NCBI RefSeq assembly: GCF_000003815.2
Contig: NC_049987.1
Coordinates: 21,400,187-21,464,186, forward strand
Direction: 5' to 3'
Source: Branchiostoma floridae
Taxonomy: Eukaryota > Chordata > Leptocardii > Amphioxiformes > Branchiostomatidae
Length of the DNA stretch: 64,000 nucleotides
Positions 46,171 through 58,600 of the stretch are shown in pieces; the first letter of the stretch is position 1, and each line of letters begins with the position of its first letter. The position numbers were made by a program, and so were the translations under genes. The notes beneath the pieces were generated by a model that worked only from the letters and a program-made list of their open reading frames with translations, was not told where the DNA came from and did not search any database.

Positions 46171-49100
46171 ATGATTCGCGACCTCTCTTCTCCCGGTGAG
46201 ACGATCAAGTACCGGATCATAGAGAGGGAAGGTGTCAAGGCGTCACGGTCGCTAACGTCATCCTTCTCACAAGAGGTGAGTTCAGTTAGCACCAACATTT
46301 CGACCGGGTCGTCTTCAAAGACCAGCCTTTATGCGACTTCCCAGGCTAAGCAATTTGAGGGGGCCATCGCAGGTAGCAGTGCAGAGAAGGAAGGGAGGGA
46401 GTTGGTGACAACGCTGCATGAGAAAATTGAGTCTCAGGAAGAAAGGGGTGTGATTTCCGGCTTCAAGGGCACCAACATTTCGATCGGGTCTTCAAAGACA
46501 GTCCTTTATGTAACTTCCCCGGATAAGCAATTTGAGGGGGCCATCGCAGGTAGCAGTGCAGAGAAGGAAGGGAGGGAGTCGGTGACGACAATTCATGAGA
46601 AAACCAAGATTCAAGAGTCCCAAGAAGGAAGGGGTGTGATTTCCGGTGTCAAGGGCATTACTGGAGCGCAAAATGGGGCTCAATCGCAAATCTCACTTCC
46701 TGCCAATGGGTCCGCCTCCGCACGGTTTCAGAGCTCGAGCCAGAGCGGAATTCAAGCATCGTCATTTGGAAAGACGGAAAGCTATGGCAGCGTGCAGACA
46801 ACTTTCACTAGTTCTGCATACACCTCAAGCACTTCTCAATCAAGCACTGGAGCCAAAACTGTGTCAGGGCAAAGCACTCAGGTGGGCGTAACGAGGGAGG
46901 GTCTCAAGGCAGGTGTAGCATCAGGAAGTCTTAACTCAGGTCAAGAAAGTGAGCGGGACATAATACGGATTCTCCAAGAAGAGAACAGACAACTGAAGCT
47001 GAAGCTGGCAAGCATGGGAGTCGGTTCTACACAGGGAGGCGGGGTTAGTGTGTCTACCACATCTGCCTCCGGGCAAATCTCGTGGGACGAAGACTTCAAA
47101 GCACTCCAGGGTTGCAGCAGAGATGAGCTGATTATCAAAATCACACACCTGTTGGAGGAACGCAAGACCCTCAAACTCCAGAGTGAGTACGTCCTGATTA
47201 GCACCCAGTCTTTGAAAGAAACGACTGAGACCGACGGCAAATATGTGGCCACACAAGGGAAAGTGGAAAGTGGCGGAGCAGTGCAGGTAAACACAGAAGA
47301 GAAAGGGACATCCCTCCAGGCAGAGCTTGATCAAGTGACCCAATTGTACAAACAGATTCTTGCAGAGAAGAATCAGATGGCAGAGGAACTCAAGCGTTTC
47401 AAGGCTTCTCAAGAACAGAATGAAGAAATGAAGACAAAAATCAAGACCCTTGAAGAAGAGAAGGTGACGCTGGCCACGCTTAAGTCCGAAAACAACAGTC
47501 TCAAGACAGAGAAAACCAAAGCAGAGAAAGAAAAACTGGCTAAGATTGAAGAAATGAAGGGGCTGCAACAGAAGCTTACAACACTAAAACTTGAGAATGA
47601 AAATCTACAGGCACAGAACGTCAAGATTGAAAAGGAAAAGGCATCCCTCTTTGTCAAGAAGCAGACAACAGAAACAACAACGACTGTAAAGGTACAAGGA
47701 AAACAGGAAACTCATGAAAAACAGATGGAAGAAATGAAGCTGAAGATAAAGGCACTTGAGGGAGAAAAGGCAGAACTTCTCACAGCAGCAAAGCAAACTA
47801 CCAAGACAAAGGCAGGTCCTGTCGGAAACAAAGATGCAGACATCAAGAAGGTACGTGAAGAGTTGACATCCTTGAAGACAGAGAACAAGACCTTGATGAT
47901 GCAGAAGACCAAACTGGAGGAAGAGAAGGGGGCCCTTATGGCAGAGGCACAGGACAACTCAATGTTGCAGGGGGAGATAGATGACCTCAAGTTCCAGCTG
48001 AACAGCCTGATATCCGAGAACACCATCCTTACAGCGGAGAAGACAAGCGCACAGAAAGAAGGATCCACAAAGGCAGAGGAGGAGAGGAAAAGGCTTCAGC
48101 GTGAACTGGACACTCTTAAGAATAATAATCAGTCAGGAGACAAGAAGGTACAGGTGGAACTGTCATCTTTGAAAAGAGAGAATGAAGTCTTGAAGACCCA
48201 GATAGCTGAGTTCCAAGGGCAACAAGGAACTGTTGCAGCTGGTGCACAGATGAATTTCAAGGGAGATAAGAAGACTACAAAACAGCAATCCGCTACCTTT
48301 CACACTACCAGCCAGGTGGTCACGGTGACGAACACACAGCAGGGAGATATAACATCCCTGCGGCTGGAAAATGAAAGCTTGAAAAACAAAAACGCCATGC
48401 TAGAGAGGCAGAGAGCCAGTCTTCTCGCCAAGGAGGAAAAACTCACAACCCTGGAGGGGGAAATGACACGGATGCAACAAGAACTGTCCACACTACACAC
48501 AGACAATGCAAGCCTGAAGGAAGACCACGCAGCGTACGCTAACACAGACGTGAAGAAGGTACGTGTGGAGCTGAAAGCACTGAAGTCTGAGAACGACACC
48601 TTGAAGACACAGAAGAGTAAACTGCAGAAAGAAACAGGAAGCCTTCAGGCAGAGGTGCGGAAGAACACGACTGTGCTAGGAGAGATGGAAAAGGTACAGA
48701 GCCAAGTGAAGAGCCTCGTGTCTGAGATAGAGGTTCTGAAGGCAGAGAAGACAAAGGTGATGCAACAGGAGGCAAAGAAGGCAGAAGAAGAGACTAAAAA
48801 GCTGCAACAAGAACTGGCTACCCTTAGAAATACCGACCAAGAGTCAGTCATTGCCAGGATGGAGGCAGAGCTGACTAGTCTGAAATTGCAAAGAGAAAGC
48901 TTGGAAGCTGAGAAGGCTAAGCTGGAGCGAGAAAGAAATGCCGCCACAATAAAGGTGGAGGGGATGAACAGGATGGAGGAAGAATTGTCTTCTTTCCAAT
49001 CTGAGGTTAGAGTCCTAAAGAAAGAGAAAGTGGCAAACAAACAAGTTGATGTAAAGAAGCTACAGAAGGATCTGGCATCCCTGCAAGCAGAGAACAAAGC

Positions 49101-52100
49101 CATGAAGACAGAGAAGAGTAAAGTGGAGGAGGAAAGAAGGAGGCTTGTAGCTGAGACACAGAAAAAGATGACCACGAAAGTGACAACACTTGAGGAGCAG
49201 CTGACTGTTCTCAGATCTGAGAATGAAATCTTCAAAGAGGATACGAGGAAGCTGAAAGAAAAAGAGGCTGAGAGGATGGCAGAAGAGAGAAAGAAACTCC
49301 AGGAAGAAATGGCAACAATGAAAATCACATACCAAGAGCAAGTGGCCAAGACCATGCAAGGAAAACTCGATTCTGTCCTGTTGGAAAATGAAAGCCTGAA
49401 ACAAGACAAAGCAAAACTGGAGAGGGAAAGAGCCAGTATGAGTAGGGAAATGGCTGTAGAAGGTGGAGGTGCAGGTTTTATGGTCCAGACAACAAGCAGA
49501 AGGGAAGTGCAGAAAACAAGTGAATCAGTTTCCTTCAGGTCAGAGGCTAAAGGTCTGAATGAGATAGAGGTCATCAAGAAAGAGATGGAAGGAGGGAGAG
49601 TGACACAAGGAGACAAGAAGATACAGGTGGAACTGTCATCTTTGAAAAGAGAGAACGAAATCTTGAAGGCCCAGATAGCGGAGATCCAAGGAAGACAAGG
49701 AACTGTTGCAGCTGGTGCACAGATGAATTTCAAGGGAGATGTGAAGACTACAAAACAGGAATCCACTACGTTTCACACCACAAGCCAGGTGGTAGCAGTA
49801 ACCAACACACAGCAGGGAGACATGACATCGCTGCGGCTGGAAAACGAAAGCTTGAAAAACAAAAATACCATGCTGGAGAGGCAAAAAGCCAGTCTTCTCG
49901 CCAAGGAGGAAAAACTCACAACCCTGGAGGGAGAAATGACGCAGATGCAGCAAGAACTGTCCACCTTACACACAGAGAATGCGAGTCTAAAGGAAGACCA
50001 TGCAGCGTACGCTAACACAGATGTGAAGAAGGTACGTGTGGAGCTGAAAGCACTGAAGTCTGAGAACGACACCTTGAAGAAACAGAAGACTAAACTTCAG
50101 GAAGAAACAGGAAATTTTCTGGCAGAGGTACAGAAGAACACCACTGTGCTGGGAGAGATGGAGAAGGTACAGAGCCGAGTGAAGAGCCTCGTGTCTGAGA
50201 ACGAGGTCCTGAAGGCAGAGAAGACAAAGGTGATGCAACAGGAGACGAAGAAGGCAGAAGAACAGACCAAAAAGCTGCAACGAGAACTGGCTACCCTTAG
50301 AAATACCGACCAAGAGGCAGTCATTGCAAGGATGGAGGGAGAGCTGTCTAATCTGAAATTGGAAAGAGAAAGTTTCAAAGCTGAGATGGATAAAGTGATG
50401 CGAGAAAATAACACCCTCACAATTAAGGTGGATGGAATGAAGAGGATGGAGGAAGAATTGTCTTCTGCACAATCTGAGGTTAGAGTCCTGAAGAAAGAGA
50501 AAGTGGCAAACAAACAAGTTGATGTCAAGAAGCTACAGAAGGATCTGGCATCCCTGAAGACAGAGAAGAGTAAAGTAGAGGAGGAGAAAAGACGTCTTGT
50601 AGATGAGACACAGAAGAAAATGAAGATGCAAGCGACGACACTTGAGGAGCAGCTGACTGTTCTCAGATCCGAGAATCAAGACTTCAAGGAGGAGAATAGG
50701 AAGCTGAAAGAGAAAGAGGCTGAGAGGATGGCAGAAGAAAGGAAGAAGCTCCAGGAAGAAATGGCAACCACTGAAAATCACATACCAAGAGCAAGTGGCC
50801 AAGACAATGCAAGGAAAACTAGATTCTGTCCTGTTGGAAAACGAAAGCCTGAAACAAGACAAGGCAAAACTGGAGAGGGAAAGAGCCAGCCTGAGTGGGG
50901 AAATGGCTGTAGAAGGAGGAGGTGCAAGTTTTGTGGTCCAGACAACAAGCAGAAGGGAAGTGCAGAAAACAAGTGAATCAGTTTCCTTCAGGTCAGAGGC
51001 TAAAGGTCTGAATGAGATAGAGGTCATCAAGAAAGAGATGGAAGGAGGGAGAGTGACACAGTCGGTCAGATGCAGGGGAGGTCCGCTGTCTCACTGGATG
51101 TTACAAAAGTTCAGGAGGAAATTGCATCCCTCAGGGCTGAAAACCAGAGCCTGAGATCTGAGATGTCAAAGCTGAGGAGGGAAAAAGAGACACTCCTCAG
51201 CCAGGCACAAACTATAACCTTGACAGAGGTGAGGGAAGTGGGGAACACTCAGCACACCACCATCATATCAGAGAGCTCAAGCCAGGTCATGGGAGAGAGG
51301 CAGGAAAGGGAGACAGTGGACCTGTCGAAGGAACAAGAAGCGACAGACAGCACCTTGGAGCGCATAAAAGCAGAGATGAGCACCTTGCAGACTCTCCTGG
51401 AGGAGAAGGATGAGCTACATGATGCTGATGAAGCTGGAGTAAAGCAAGCTACAACAGACAGTAGGACGACCGGTAAGGGTTCTGATACTGCATCCTACAT
51501 CAAGGAAATCGATTGCTCAACCGAGTTAACTCTGAGGAACGAGAAGGAGAAATACGAGACGCTGGTGATGGGGAAGTGGCAGGTCATCGACCTGCAGGGT
51601 GATGGCGCTCTGCAGCTTCTGCAAGAGGAGAACAGGAAGCTGCGGGCGTACATCGAAGAAAATGACATGCAGATCGCAGCGATGCAGAATTCAGGAGCCG
51701 GAGCGGTTAAGGTAGAGGTCCACAAAGAGGAAACCTCTACATCATCTACATCATCATCAACTGTGAAACAAGGTTCCCAGTCTACAGAGGAGGAGACCAA
51801 GATGCTGAAGAAGGAGATTGCAGAGCTACACGGGTCCAGGGAAACCTACAGCAGGCCCTGGCGTCAAAGCTGGAGGAAAGTTCAGCGAACGTGACGAGGA
51901 TGCAGCTGTTGGAGATGGAGGTGACGCAGCTGTATCAGGTGCTGCTGCAGCACGGAGTGTCTAAAGCAGACGTCAAAATAATCACCTCGTCTGCGGAAGG
52001 CACCGAGGAAGCTGAAGATGCCATGGCAGCAACGAGTTTGCAGGTTCAGACCGTCGAGGTGACCCAAAAGAGCAAAGAGGTCCAAAGCCAAACCACAAAG

Positions 52101-52733
52101 AGTGCCGCAAAATCCTCAAAACTGAGCAGGCTGGAGGAAGAGGCTGCGAAGATGGCACAGAAGAGGAAGAAGCTGCAGCAAGAGCTGGCAAGTCTGAAGA
52201 CTACATACCAGGAGGATGGAGCAGCCAAAACACAGCAGGTCCATTCACATAGGAGCGAAACTGTCATCACCCAAACCACAACCGCACAGGGTACCGTGAA
52301 TACATCACTGAGCATGGAGCTCGAAGGAGAAATGTCATCTCTGAAGACAAAGCTACAGGATTACGAACAGCTCCAGACAGAGTTAGCGGAGACAAAGAAG
52401 GAGCTAGCAAAGCTCATGGAAGAGAAACACAGCAAAGGAAACAGTAAGAAGGCGGCCAAGGAAAGCCAAGCGGCTCAGGAGAAGATGGACATGCTCCAGA
52501 TGCAGGTGAAGGAGCTCTCGTTGCAGGTGAAGATCTTGTCGACCAGTAAGGCCGACCTTGACGACACGAGGAAGAAGCTTGCACAGCTGCAGAAGGAAAA
52601 CACGAGCCTCAGCGGACAGCTGGGTAAGATGAAGGCCATGGAGAGGGAGGTGACCATCGCAAGGAGCGTCATCCAGCAACTCAAGGACGACAATGAGCAG
52701 ATGGCGTTGAAGCTAAAGAAAAGCAAAAAGTAA
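46171..52733 (+). CDS. Giant intronless coiled-coil protein (three apparent frameshifts)
   Basis: The ATG at 46171 (GACATCATGATTCG) opens 1601 codons; after single-base shifts near 50770, 51065 and 51835 coding continues to TAA at 52733, about 2190 codons in total. The N-terminus MIRDLSSPGETIKYRIIERE is followed by two 60-aa repeats (46291-46470, 46471-46656), then a Ser/Thr/Gly/Gln-rich head (aa about 170-260). From aa about 265 to the end the protein is almost continuous heptad-like coiled coil rich in Lys, Glu, Gln and Leu. Codons 656-1146 are duplicated in tandem. No intermediate-filament helix-initiation motif, motor or kinase domain was seen. A structural filament or scaffold role is inferred. 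The family was not recognised. Confidence 0.75.
46291..46656 (+). repeat. Two in-frame 180-bp repeats in the coiled-coil gene head
   Basis: Units begin ACCAACATTTCGAYCGGGTC at 46291 and 46471 and encode TNIS.GSS.KT.LY.TS and KQFEGAIAGSSAEKEGRE in both copies. The second unit is slightly longer. Confidence 0.9.
48136..51061 (+). repeat. In-frame tandem duplication of 1473 bp inside the coiled-coil gene
   Basis: The segment 48136-49608, starting GGAGACAAGAAGGTACAGGT, is repeated from 49609 to about 51061. The second copy lacks 21 bp (seven codons near 50550) and contains the first frameshift. The period equals 491 codons, so the heptad frame is kept. Confidence 0.92.
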
Positions 52734-53246
52734 AAAAATGACAAAAATCTATAGAGACAGTTATGCAACCTAGGAGAAATGGTGGCTGTTAGGAATCATA
52801 GTTACCAAGAGGTGATTTTATAAATTTTACAGAACTTTTTTTTCCATTACCATGAGGTGATGTAAGACTGTTTAGTGATGGCTTGAGAAGACTTCTGATA
52901 TAGACTCAGTTTTTGGTATGGTGAAAGGAAAATTTGTTTGCAAATAGTTGGAGGTCTACATAATTTTTATTAGTATTGGTAGAGGAAAATTCGTAGAAAC
53001 ACTGAGAAATAGTCGTGGCATTGCAACATAATTTTGAATTTCTATACAATTCAACAGTTAAAAACGTTTTGACATAAACATTTGTCTGGAACATCACAAG
53101 CACCTCCTGAATCTAACCACAAGTTATGGCAACAAGGAACATTGAACAGGCTCTTCAGTCTTACAGAGTAGTTCTGCATTAGCATGTTTATCTTAGTTTC
53201 AGATATCTAGAATCATTATGAGCACAAGGTGGTGTTTGTTTGTTTT

Positions 53247-53252
53247 AATAAA
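53247..53252 (+). terminator. Poly(A) signal of the coiled-coil gene
   Basis: AATAAA about 515 bp after the stop codon, followed within 30-40 bases by a TG-rich stretch (TCTGTCTTTGGTG). Confidence 0.55.
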
Positions 53253-53539
53253 ATTGAGTTTGATGGGTCATTCTCTGTCTTTGGTGATTTCCTTCGTCTG
53301 ATGTTTCATACATGCATGAAATGTAATTCAATTGTCTTCACTTAGGCCATGTTCATTTGAGCATATAGATGACAAACAACTCCCAAACTGATGCAAACAT
53401 GCAAATAAAAAAAAATTTGCTAAAAAAAGTTATATTATAAATTCTAAGTGGTCCGAAACATTGAACAAATGAAACAGTTTATGGCATATAGTTATCCCTT
53501 TTGCAACAGCTTTGTACGATTTATAGTAAGGTCGACTTT

Positions 53540-53573
53540 TTGTGTGTGTGTGTGTGTGGGGGGGGGGGGGGGG
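53540..53573. repeat. (GT)n-(G)n simple repeat
   Basis: GT dinucleotides running into a long G homopolymer. Confidence 0.9.
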
Positions 53574-54570
53574 TGGCAGGGAGAACAGATGAAAATTGAT
53601 GCACACAAGAATGCCATCTAATTATCGAAACAACATGGCCTTAGAAGAAATTTCCTTCATGGGTGCATCAAAATTTAATGAAATAAATAATAATAATAAA
53701 TGACTTTATTACAAGAGACTTTCTTCATAGATTCGGATTGACTTATCTGAGCTCCTTAGATATCCTTTCTTCTGAATATAAAAGTTTTTAAAAGGTACAC
53801 ATTTTCTGGGTAGCAGTCACTGTGGCTGTTTGCTACAAGCCCACCAAGACCTGAAACATTTCTCCACGAGATGTCATTGCAACTCGGTAGGGGACGCACC
53901 AAATTTCTTCCCGGCATGCACAGCTAAGGCAGAATTAGCAGCCTATCCGACATCTTTTTCGGACATACAGAGAGGTAAAAAAAATTGTAAGTACATTGTA
54001 CATTGTTCTTGGACATGATTACACCTATCTAGAATTTGATTTAAGGTACCATAGTGTAACCAGGTGTTGCTGATGTAACAGTAGCCTAATTAAATCTCGC
54101 TTTAAAGCAGCTCGCCCGCCAAACATCCGCCGGCCTCCCAGAATGGCCCCAGACAGCAGATTTTGTGTTACACAGAGTCTGACTTATATAACAGGTAGAG
54201 TGAGAATAGTGTCGCACATGGTTGCTGGATCAAGTGTTTGAAACACTGGCTTTGAAGGTTTTTAGAATTAGTTTCATTGGTTTCTTAGGTCTACACAATG
54301 CATTGATACCTGAGCCAGTGACTTAATCATATTACGGTGACCTACACATGCAGTGCCAGGCTGAAACGGATAGGAATTGTTCTCAATGTCCATGTTTTTA
54401 TGTTTCTCATTATGCAACTCGAGCCATTTAAAAATGCAAGTTAATCTTGGACAAAAAGTGAGTTTTGCGAGGAAAAATGAGATACGCACTTGCTTAAGAG
54501 TAATACAGTAAATGCTGGTTCCCATTGATGATGTATTCCGAACCCAAATGATGTAACTGTTATTTGCAAG

Positions 54571-55557
54571 GTGTTGAAGGGCGTACAACACCAAAGTACA
54601 ATTTTTCTGTTTATAGTCCACAACCAAGATGGCTTTATTCAATTAACATACACGTTCGCATTTGTACCAAATGAGAAACGGGGCGAAGTTTGGGTAAAGG
54701 AAGAGGACGTAGATGAGGTTGTTCTTCCACGATTCGAAGGACGCGATGGTTTCTGATTTTGTTAAGGCCCATTGAGAGCATGATTCATTCCTGCCATCAC
54801 GGTTGTTAGATGTACTAGGTATCCCGAGAATTTGTTGTCTTGGTGGGTAGTTCGAATCCTTATTGGTGCTACCACGTCAGTATGCGAGGACGACTCGAGT
54901 GAGGTTAAAATGCAACTCGGTTTTAATGTGCTTGAGCCAGGGTTTACAAGAAAATGGAGAAACACATCCGGGGCCTTTCGGCGACATAACAGTAGACTAA
55001 TGCATTAACATAACGGTGACGTCACAACATATTATATATCATAACTGTGGCGCACCCTTTTCCTGTTATTAGACATTGCGCCATCAAAAAAACATTCTTC
55101 AGACTCAAGGATTTTGTTGCAAGGTAATCCAATTAAGCATGTAGGTGACTTCCTATTAAACATGTCAACTAGTACATAAACGAGGTTTATGAAAAACAAT
55201 TGAGAAGCAAACAGTGATTAATCACGATTGCAACATACTACAATTATTATATTTCCTTTTGCGGCTTTTTGCAGCTCTTTAAGAGTACATTTTTCTTGAG
55301 CCACTGTGCTGTGTTCCAAACTGGTTGCCCATCGTTTGATATAACGTCACTTACATGCTTAATTGGATTACCTTGCAACAAAATCCTCGATTTTTGATGG
55401 CGCAATGTCCAATAACAGGAAAAGGGTGTATGTACATGTACTAGTATTTGGTGCAAATACGAACATGTAATACAGTATACTATGTTAATTGATACTGTAT
55501 AATCATGGTTGTGGAATATAAACAAGAAATGTTGTACTCTGCTTTCCTACGCCCTTT
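54571..55557. repeat. Nested inverted repeats upstream of the methyltransferase-like gene
   Basis: Outer arms lie at about 54571-54634 and 55501-55557 (GGTTGTGGA..TATAAACA shared). Inner arms lie at 55053-55149 and 55346-55428 (CACCCTTTTCCTGTTATT... inverse); the inner left arm has a 14-base insertion. No transposase ORF. The arrangement suggests a foldback element inserted inside another. Confidence 0.7.
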
Positions 55558-55681
55558 AAATGTAAAATGTAACACTCAAATCTTATGTTCATACTATACT
55601 GACACACACTTTCAAATGTCTTATATATATAATGTTGCAGATTCTGGAGGCATTCGAAATTTCTGCAAGCAAAAATACAAC

Positions 55682-58600
55682 ATGGCACATGCTCAACCAG
55701 AAAATCGGGAGGATAATCATTGTACAGTTGGGAAAATCATTGACCGATGGGTCCGTTACAAGCAAGCAGAATATTGGGAAATAGAAGTTCGTGAATGTTA
55801 CTGTTTGGAAGAAGAAAAACAACATGAAGAACATTTCTGTGAACAGGTCCGAGATGCCTTGGATAAACTTTTCAAGGCACATAAAATCGAGTCTTTAGAA
55901 AAAGGAATACAAGATATAGAGTATCATAATGGATTTTTCCAGTTTGCATATATGTACAAGCATTCAATGTTTTCGGCTCGAAGTCTTACAAAGATCATGC
56001 AGAGTCCTGTGGTTGTGGAAAGGTTTATTAAAGTGCAAAACAAAGACAACGGTATCATCAACGTTGCCTGCCTGGGCGGGGGACCTGGGTCCGATGTCCT
56101 GGGTGTTCTGGACTACTTCCTGAAGGCTGGTTTCGAGGGGAAACTCAACATTCATTTGTTTGACAAGATGGACAAGTGGGGACGATGTTGGGTATGTATC
56201 ATAATCACTAAAGGTTTTTTCATTTTCCCCAGTATACAAAGTTCACGTAGTTAAAAATCTAAATGCACAGGCTGCTGATCCTCAGATGCTGTTGTCCACA
56301 ATCATGCAATGCTATTTCATAAGAAATTTATTTTTCTTATAGTCTGCTGTGAGAAAAAGAAATTTGTGACCTACAGTCAAACCTGTCTATAGCGGCCACT
56401 CAGGGGACTAGAGAAATGTGGACGCTATTAAGTGTAGACAGGTGGCCACTATAGAGAAAATGGTGATCAGTTGACTACGAGCAATTTACACATGATTTCA
56501 ATACCCTCTGATCTTTGTCACCATTTAGTAACTAAAGTAACATTGTCTTGATCATCTCAAAGTTCAACTGCCAGACCCTGCTAAAGTCAAATCTACTGAA
56601 AATGATTGATATCGCCATGTGCAATGTTGGTAAATTTGCTGACAAAGACTTGCGCTATAACATTTCAGGCACGCGTTCCTTCTGTTACCTCCAAAATTAC
56701 CCTGTCAGGAACTCTAAATCCTCGCAAACTACCATTTTAGCCTCGGCGCAGGGTGACATACGGCCAATGTATGGTTGCAATAGGAAGTATTTCTGTATCT
56801 ACGGGACTGGAAATCGTGTGGCTGTGGCCGCATTGGACAGGTGGCCGCTATAGACTATTTCTTAATGCTTATGTCAATGGGAAAAATCTAAGGGGCCGGC
56901 AAAAAGTGACTGCAATGGCCAAGTGGTCACTATGCAAAGGTTTGACTGTATACATGAGCCTGTACAAACATTAAGTTGAAAATTATCTACATTCATTTTT
57001 TTGTTTAATTCATCTGTGATCAAACATGTCAGATGATCTGAATTGACGTTGTGTCTGTTGTCAGTAACTGTTGTTACAAATCACAAAATATGCTGGAGGT
57101 TTCTTGAGGTTAGACTACTTGAATTTGGTGGAAAGGTACTGAAGACACAGGGCTTGAAATTCATTTTTGGAATTAGGTGCCCTGGTGTACCCAACCTATT
57201 AGAAGAAAATTGGGTGCACCAAAAATATTTTGGGTGCATCACATAAGATAGACTAGAAATGTCAGAAAGACCTAATTACAAAGCCTACAGCCCCAATATG
57301 AGCTTTGATGATCTTGAATCTAAAATGGGAGCTCTGTGACAATGTGGCCTGGGCCCATAAGTGGCAGTTCCCATCACCTCCCTGCTGCCAACCAGTCTTA
57401 TGGCAGGCACAGGGTCAAAATGTCTTGATGGATGGTTTACTCAATGATATTGTCTTCAGACTTATGAGATGGGTCAAGACAGGACCACCTGCCAGTGGTC
57501 TGTTCTGACTCCACCAGCATTCATCAGATAATGACTCTTCACGCCCTGCTGTGTGTATGGGGATTGTCTACCGTGCCCAGTTTTGAAGAATAAAAATTGA
57601 TGAACCCAAATTCCAACTTTACAATCTTAAACAACTATTATCTTTTTAACACTTCAATGTCGAGAAAATGATGTATACAGTTACTTAGTATACAGTCATG
57701 TACTTTGAATACTTTACATACACAAAAATATTTTGGAGCACTGGTGCACCCACAGAAAAGAAATTGGATGCACCAAGGTGCACATGCTCCCAGTATTTTG
57801 AGCCCCAAGACAGATGAGATTCTTAGCCTATGATTGGTACATTTGAGTGTCAATTGCAAATAATCGACATCTGTCACCACAGGAGACTCTGGAGACTGCC
57901 ATAAAGGCAGAGCTCTCTGAGGACAGGGTCACAGTCAGCTTCCACGACTTTGACGTCACTGCAGATGACAAGAACAACCCTGACGTTGAGAATGCTGATA
58001 TCATCACAATGCACTACTTCATGGAGGAAGTGTACTCTGAGAGGGACAACCCAAATGGTGAGCCCACTCTCATTTGCAGTTATTAGGGTGTACAATATTC
58101 AATAGGGTAACATGCAACTGGCAACACTTACAATACTAACTGCCGTGTATTGTATACTAAATATTTTGCCAAAAGTTGTAATTTCTTCTTTCCATCACAT
58201 TGTCCTTCACTTCAGTGAAGGCATGCTAAGACATAATCCAGAATGCTAAACCCGGGGCATTGTTCCTGTACTCTGGAATGTTCATGATCCAGGCCATGGA
58301 CTGGGTACATCAACTCCTGAAAGATGAATGCCAACTTCTGAACCATATCCTAACCATGTCCCAATCAGTAAATGACTTACTCCTGACTGTGCTCCAAATG
58401 CTATCTAACCTATTCCTAACCAGCCCGACCTCTAGCCGCAGACTGTCGAATCACTCCTGACTGATCCCCAACCGATGGCCGAACCTCTCACGACTTGAAA
58501 TGGAAATTAGCGATTTTCAAAACAGTGGTCATTTTGGTCTTTAATCAAAATAATCCTTTTTTCTAATCATCACCAAGAGATTGAATTTGGATCACAGATA

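Noticed and set aside
46700-47200. Intermediate filament identity for the coiled-coil protein
   Set aside because: The Ser/Gly-rich head is filament-like, but the conserved helix initiation and termination motifs of intermediate filaments were not found.
48645-49766. 373-codon minus-strand ORF
   Set aside because: Antisense to the coiled-coil rod; Ser/Phe/Leu-rich composition is the expected complement of Lys/Glu-rich coding sequence.
54840-54900. tRNA gene suggested by a GTTCGAATCC phrase
   Set aside because: No matching acceptor stem or D arm can be formed around it.
55505-55681. Upstream in-frame extension of the methyltransferase-like protein
   Set aside because: The ATG at 55505 lies in an inverted repeat and a TTGCAG acceptor at 55639 separates it from the conserved exon.
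58330-58500. Telomere-like repeat (CCTAACC phrases)
   Set aside because: Spacing is irregular and mixed with CCGACC/CTCCTGA phrases; more likely part of a degenerate element.
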